DNA of 6,676 bases from Endomicrobiia bacterium (GTDB lineage Bacteria; Elusimicrobiota; Endomicrobiia; Endomicrobiales; Endomicrobiaceae): the NCBI GenBank assembly GCA_025998355.1, contig BNVV01000071.1, positions 1 to 6,676 on the forward strand, read 5' to 3'. This document shows positions 4,756 to 6,676 of the stretch, piece by piece. Each line of letters opens with the position of its first letter. Within the stretch, counting starts at the first letter, position 1. Made by a program: the position numbers and the translations under genes. Below the pieces are notes generated by a model. The model was not told where the DNA came from. It saw nothing but the letters and a program-made list of their open reading frames with translations, and made no database searches.

Positions 4756-4776
4756 ATATGAAAATAAATCATATTT
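4754..4776. repeat. AT-rich palindrome abutting the iterons
   Basis: AAATATGA (4754-4761) and TCATATTT (4769-4776) are exact reverse complements with a 7-nt spacer. The left arm overlaps the last bases of the partial seventh iteron. The region through 4800 is almost entirely A and T, so this may be the melting site or a second Rep or host-factor site between origin and rep. Confidence 0.6.
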
Positions 4777-4865
4777 ATCAATATAAATTTCATTCACTAA
4801 TAAAGGCTAATACTCTTAAAAAAGACTACGACAAAAGCACAACAGTTTTTTCATAGAAAGACTTT

Positions 4866-4902
4866 AACAGCAACGGCAACGACTTGCTTTTAAGCTGTTG
4901 CT
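4866..4902. promoter_or_regulatory. Inverted repeat copy D in the rep leader, possible operator
   Basis: CAACGGCAACGACTTGCTTTT (4871-4891; last base shared with the flank) is the dispersed origin repeat in inverted orientation, matching the reverse complement of copies B and C closely. It lies inside a small hairpin: AACAGC (4866-4871) pairs with GCTGTT (4894-4899), or in another register AGCAAC (4869-4874) with GTTGCT (4897-4902). It sits 43 bp upstream of the rep ATG, a suitable place for repression of rep. I could not fix -35 and -10 boxes. Confidence 0.45.
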
Positions 4903-4928
4903 TAGATGGTCGTAAAAATACAAAAATC

Positions 4929-4935
4929 AAAGGAG
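4929..4935 (+). promoter_or_regulatory. Ribosome binding site that fixes the rep start
   Basis: AAAGGAG ends nine bases before the ATG at 4945. The earlier in-frame ATG at 4906 has no such sequence, so translation should begin at 4945. Confidence 0.85.
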
Positions 4936-4944
4936 AAACATAAA

Positions 4945-6198
4945 ATGTGGGAGACAATAAAGAAAGAACTCAAACTAAAGATACCAAACGGAGAATACGA
5001 CCTTTGGATTAATACAATAAAGCAAGGAAACTTCCAGAACAACATATTGTATTTAACTGTACCAAACAATATTTACATACAGCAAATAGAATCTCACTAT
5101 CTATCAATAATGAAAACAGTAGTGAAGTTAATTAATAATACTGACTTACAAATAAACTACAATATTAATGATGAAACAAATACGCCTATCCCAGTATTAC
5201 CCATAACAAGTTCACCAAAATTAGACAGCAATAAAATTACCCAACAACATTTAGATCCGAATTTAAAAAATCATCTAGAACTAGAAAAATATTTAAAAAA
5301 ATCCGAGGATACAAATAGAGAATCTTTGGAATATAAAAATGTAGTAGAAATGACGCCAAAATTCAGTTCAAAATCAGTTGTAAGTATAACATCTATGGAT
5401 AGTAAATACTTTACATATTCAACAGATAGAAGAAAAAGTGCTATTGTCGATGTAAAATATAACTTTACTAACGAAGAAAGTAAAGTATACAAACTCTACA
5501 GGGGAATAGAAGCATTTGGTATATCAGCTGTGGGACAGTTAACAACAAATCACGCTAGAATTTTATTTGCAATCATCCACACGTGGCAAAAAAATGGATG
5601 TAAGTTCAATGGATCAAAAGACCAAGCAGTGGTAGATCTTTCGCTAAGACAGCTTATCACAGATCTAGGATATACCAGCATTAGCGGTACCATATTTAAA
5701 TTAATTTATTCACGCATCAAAGATCTAATTCATTATCCCTATGTATTATCGCTTGATGGGATACAAGGGTTGGGATTTACTTTCTTATCAAGTATGAACA
5801 CCTTAAGCGACAAAAACAATTACAATAAATTAATAATAAGATTGATATTTAATCCATTTATCTCAAGGCAACTGTATGACAGAAAGGCATTTTATAGAAA
5901 TCCACAATGTTATTTACTAAGAAATGCAATCGCACTTAAGTTTTTGTTGACTTATGATAAAACTATTTTCATGGGAAACAGCATCAAAGTTACTATCCAA
6001 GATTTAGCTAATAATTTAGAAATTGTATATAAAAGACAAGATGTGCTAATAAAAGCTCTTAATAGAGCGTTAAACATATTAAATGGATACGAACTTAGTG
6101 AACATTATAATTTGAAAATAGAATTGATCAAAGAGAATAACAAACATTATGTTATTGCTGGACGATATTCAAAAAACAAACAAATTACCGCAGCTTAG
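4945..6198 (+). CDS. Plasmid replication initiator with DnaA domain I-like N-terminus
   Basis: The 417-residue protein should bind the iterons just upstream and start replication. Residues 1-65 look like DnaA domain I: a start MWETIKKELK, then YDLWINTIK (18-26) and LYLTVPNNIYIQQIESHY (35-52), the W...L...W...LxVPN pattern of the DnaA helicase- and partner-binding domain. A polar, Asn/Lys/Ser-rich linker follows (about 70-180). The C-terminal part (181-410) has no Walker motifs, so it is not DnaA itself. It reads like tandem winged-helix plasmid initiator folds, first around LTTNHARILFAI and LSLRQLITDLGY (199-243), then NAIALKFLL and VTIQDLANNLEI (327-360). This assignment is by pattern only; similarity to the initiators of Rickettsiales plasmids is from general knowledge. 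The start is set by AAAGGAG. Codons are strongly AT-biased (many ATA, AAT, AAA), more so than in the terminase genes, suggesting a different origin or age. Copy D of the dispersed repeat in the leader may allow autoregulation. Confidence 0.9.
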   Translation: MWETIKKELKLKIPNGEYDLWINTIKQGNFQNNILYLTVPNNIYIQQIESHYLSIMKTVVKLINNTDLQINYNINDETNTPIPVLPITSSPKLDSNKITQQHLDPNLKNHLELEKYLKKSEDTNRESLEYKNVVEMTPKFSSKSVVSITSMDSKYFTYSTDRRKSAIVDVKYNFTNEESKVYKLYRGIEAFGISAVGQLTTNHARILFAIIHTWQKNGCKFNGSKDQAVVDLSLRQLITDLGYTSISGTIFKLIYSRIKDLIHYPYVLSLDGIQGLGFTFLSSMNTLSDKNNYNKLIIRLIFNPFISRQLYDRKAFYRNPQCYLLRNAIALKFLLTYDKTIFMGNSIKVTIQDLANNLEIVYKRQDVLIKALNRALNILNGYELSEHYNLKIELIKENNKHYVIAGRYSKNKQITAA

Positions 6199-6676
6199 TT
6201 CTTATCACTAGTTGTTTCTTTTAACTGGTTTAAGTAGAGGCTATCAACGCCGTCTATGCTGTTTGTGTGGTTATGGTCAAGCAATTACTATATAACCATT
6301 ATCTTCAAATAAATCTAAAAGCTTTTATAACCTTTCCTTTTGCCCTGCCCTGCGAGTAGCCTTCACATAAATAAAAGCATTAACTCGTTCTACGAAGTAA
6401 AACTCCTTATATCTTAAGTACAACGACAAAGACTAAAGTAGTTTTCTTTTGTATTACTTTTTGTAAGAAAACTAGTTGTTTTCAGTTTCCCAGATGCCTT
6501 TTAAAAGCATGAAAAGGCTGCAAATTTAGGCTTTTAAGGTCTATTAGTGATAAGTAAGATACAGGCCTTAAAAACGATTACATACAGCTTTAGGCTTTAA
6601 AGGCTAAAAAAAGCAAAAAAGATGCAAAAAGAAAGGATTATTAAAAGCATCACATGACTTAAATTGCAGTTTCTAC
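6199..6676. other. Gene-free region downstream of rep
   Basis: No credible gene. The stretch has a weak hairpin after the rep stop (ACTAGTT 6207-6213 with AACTGGT 6223-6229, one G-U pair, no T-run), TGGTTAT/ATAACCA arms near 6268-6296, the 10-bp inverted repeat at 6439-6474, a second TTTCCCAGAT (6486-6495) and several GCCTTTA/TAGGCTTTAAAGGC strings that echo the region upstream of the iterons. Confidence 0.5.
6439..6474. repeat. 10-bp inverted repeat with 16-nt loop
   Basis: TAGTTTTCTT (6439-6448) is the exact reverse complement of AAGAAAACTA (6465-6474). It lies 240 bp after the rep stop. The stem is AT-rich and followed by GTTGTTTTCAG, so it could be a weak transcription end for rep, but distance and composition make that uncertain. 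A protein-binding site is equally possible. Confidence 0.6.

Noticed and set aside
4567..4797. Two long - strand frames across the iterons with repeating YHLFITSLPPFYHKFTTF-like peptides
   Set aside because: They exist only because the 22-bp repeat has no stop in these frames; 22 is not divisible by 3, so the peptide cycles through frames. No ribosome site.
4906..4944. Upstream ATG of the rep frame as the true start
   Set aside because: No ribosome site precedes it, whereas AAAGGAG precedes the ATG at 4945, where the DnaA domain I pattern begins.
5271..5492. 73-codon - strand frame inside rep
   Set aside because: Antisense shadow of rep, in the Asn/Lys-rich linker where antisense stops are rare.

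Overview
The window looks like part of a plasmid or phage-plasmid from an AT-rich, probably proteobacterial, host. On the right is a theta-type replication module: six complete tandem 22-bp iterons plus a partial seventh, followed by one replication initiator gene on the + strand. The initiator joins a DnaA domain I-like N-terminus to a C-terminal region that looks like a winged-helix plasmid Rep. Plasmids of Rickettsiales, and as far as I recall Piscirickettsia, carry DnaA-N-type initiators and phage-type terminase genes, but the host assignment is a low-confidence inference from family knowledge.

Left to right: 1-448 has no convincing gene but holds two good stem-loops (115-200 and 241-287) and a 10-bp palindrome (428-451). 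A truncated terminase small-subunit-like copy lies at 449-568 on the - strand. After a short spacer with a 15-bp tandem repeat comes a complete terminase large subunit (781-2217, -) translationally coupled to a small subunit-like gene (2214-2528, -). An inverted repeat sits just upstream of that pair. Then come about 800 bp of mixed, relatively GC-rich sequence with a possible 42-codon GTG-start gene (3110-3238, +) and a strong RNA-like hairpin (3303-3329). A second small subunit-like gene follows (3452-3721, -). One base beyond its stop is the start of a second large subunit gene, which keeps only about 18 recognisable codons before running into low-complexity sequence (3349-3450, -). From 3722 to 4609 there is no gene. 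This stretch is AT-rich and holds a single inverted iteron, several copies of a dispersed AAAAGCAAGTCGTTG motif, GCCTTTAAAGGC-type palindromes and a 9-bp inverted repeat with a 61-nt loop. The iterons (4610-4755), an AT-rich palindrome, the rep leader and rep (4945-6198) follow. The tail (6199-6676) has no gene but carries repeats that echo those upstream of the iterons.

Together this is a plasmid origin placed next to a terminase region that has been duplicated and partly decayed: three small-subunit copies (two intact, one truncated) and two large-subunit copies (one intact, one truncated). The terminase genes point away from the origin and rep. No portal, capsid, tail, integrase or partition gene is seen, so whether the intact terminase pair packages anything cannot be judged from here.
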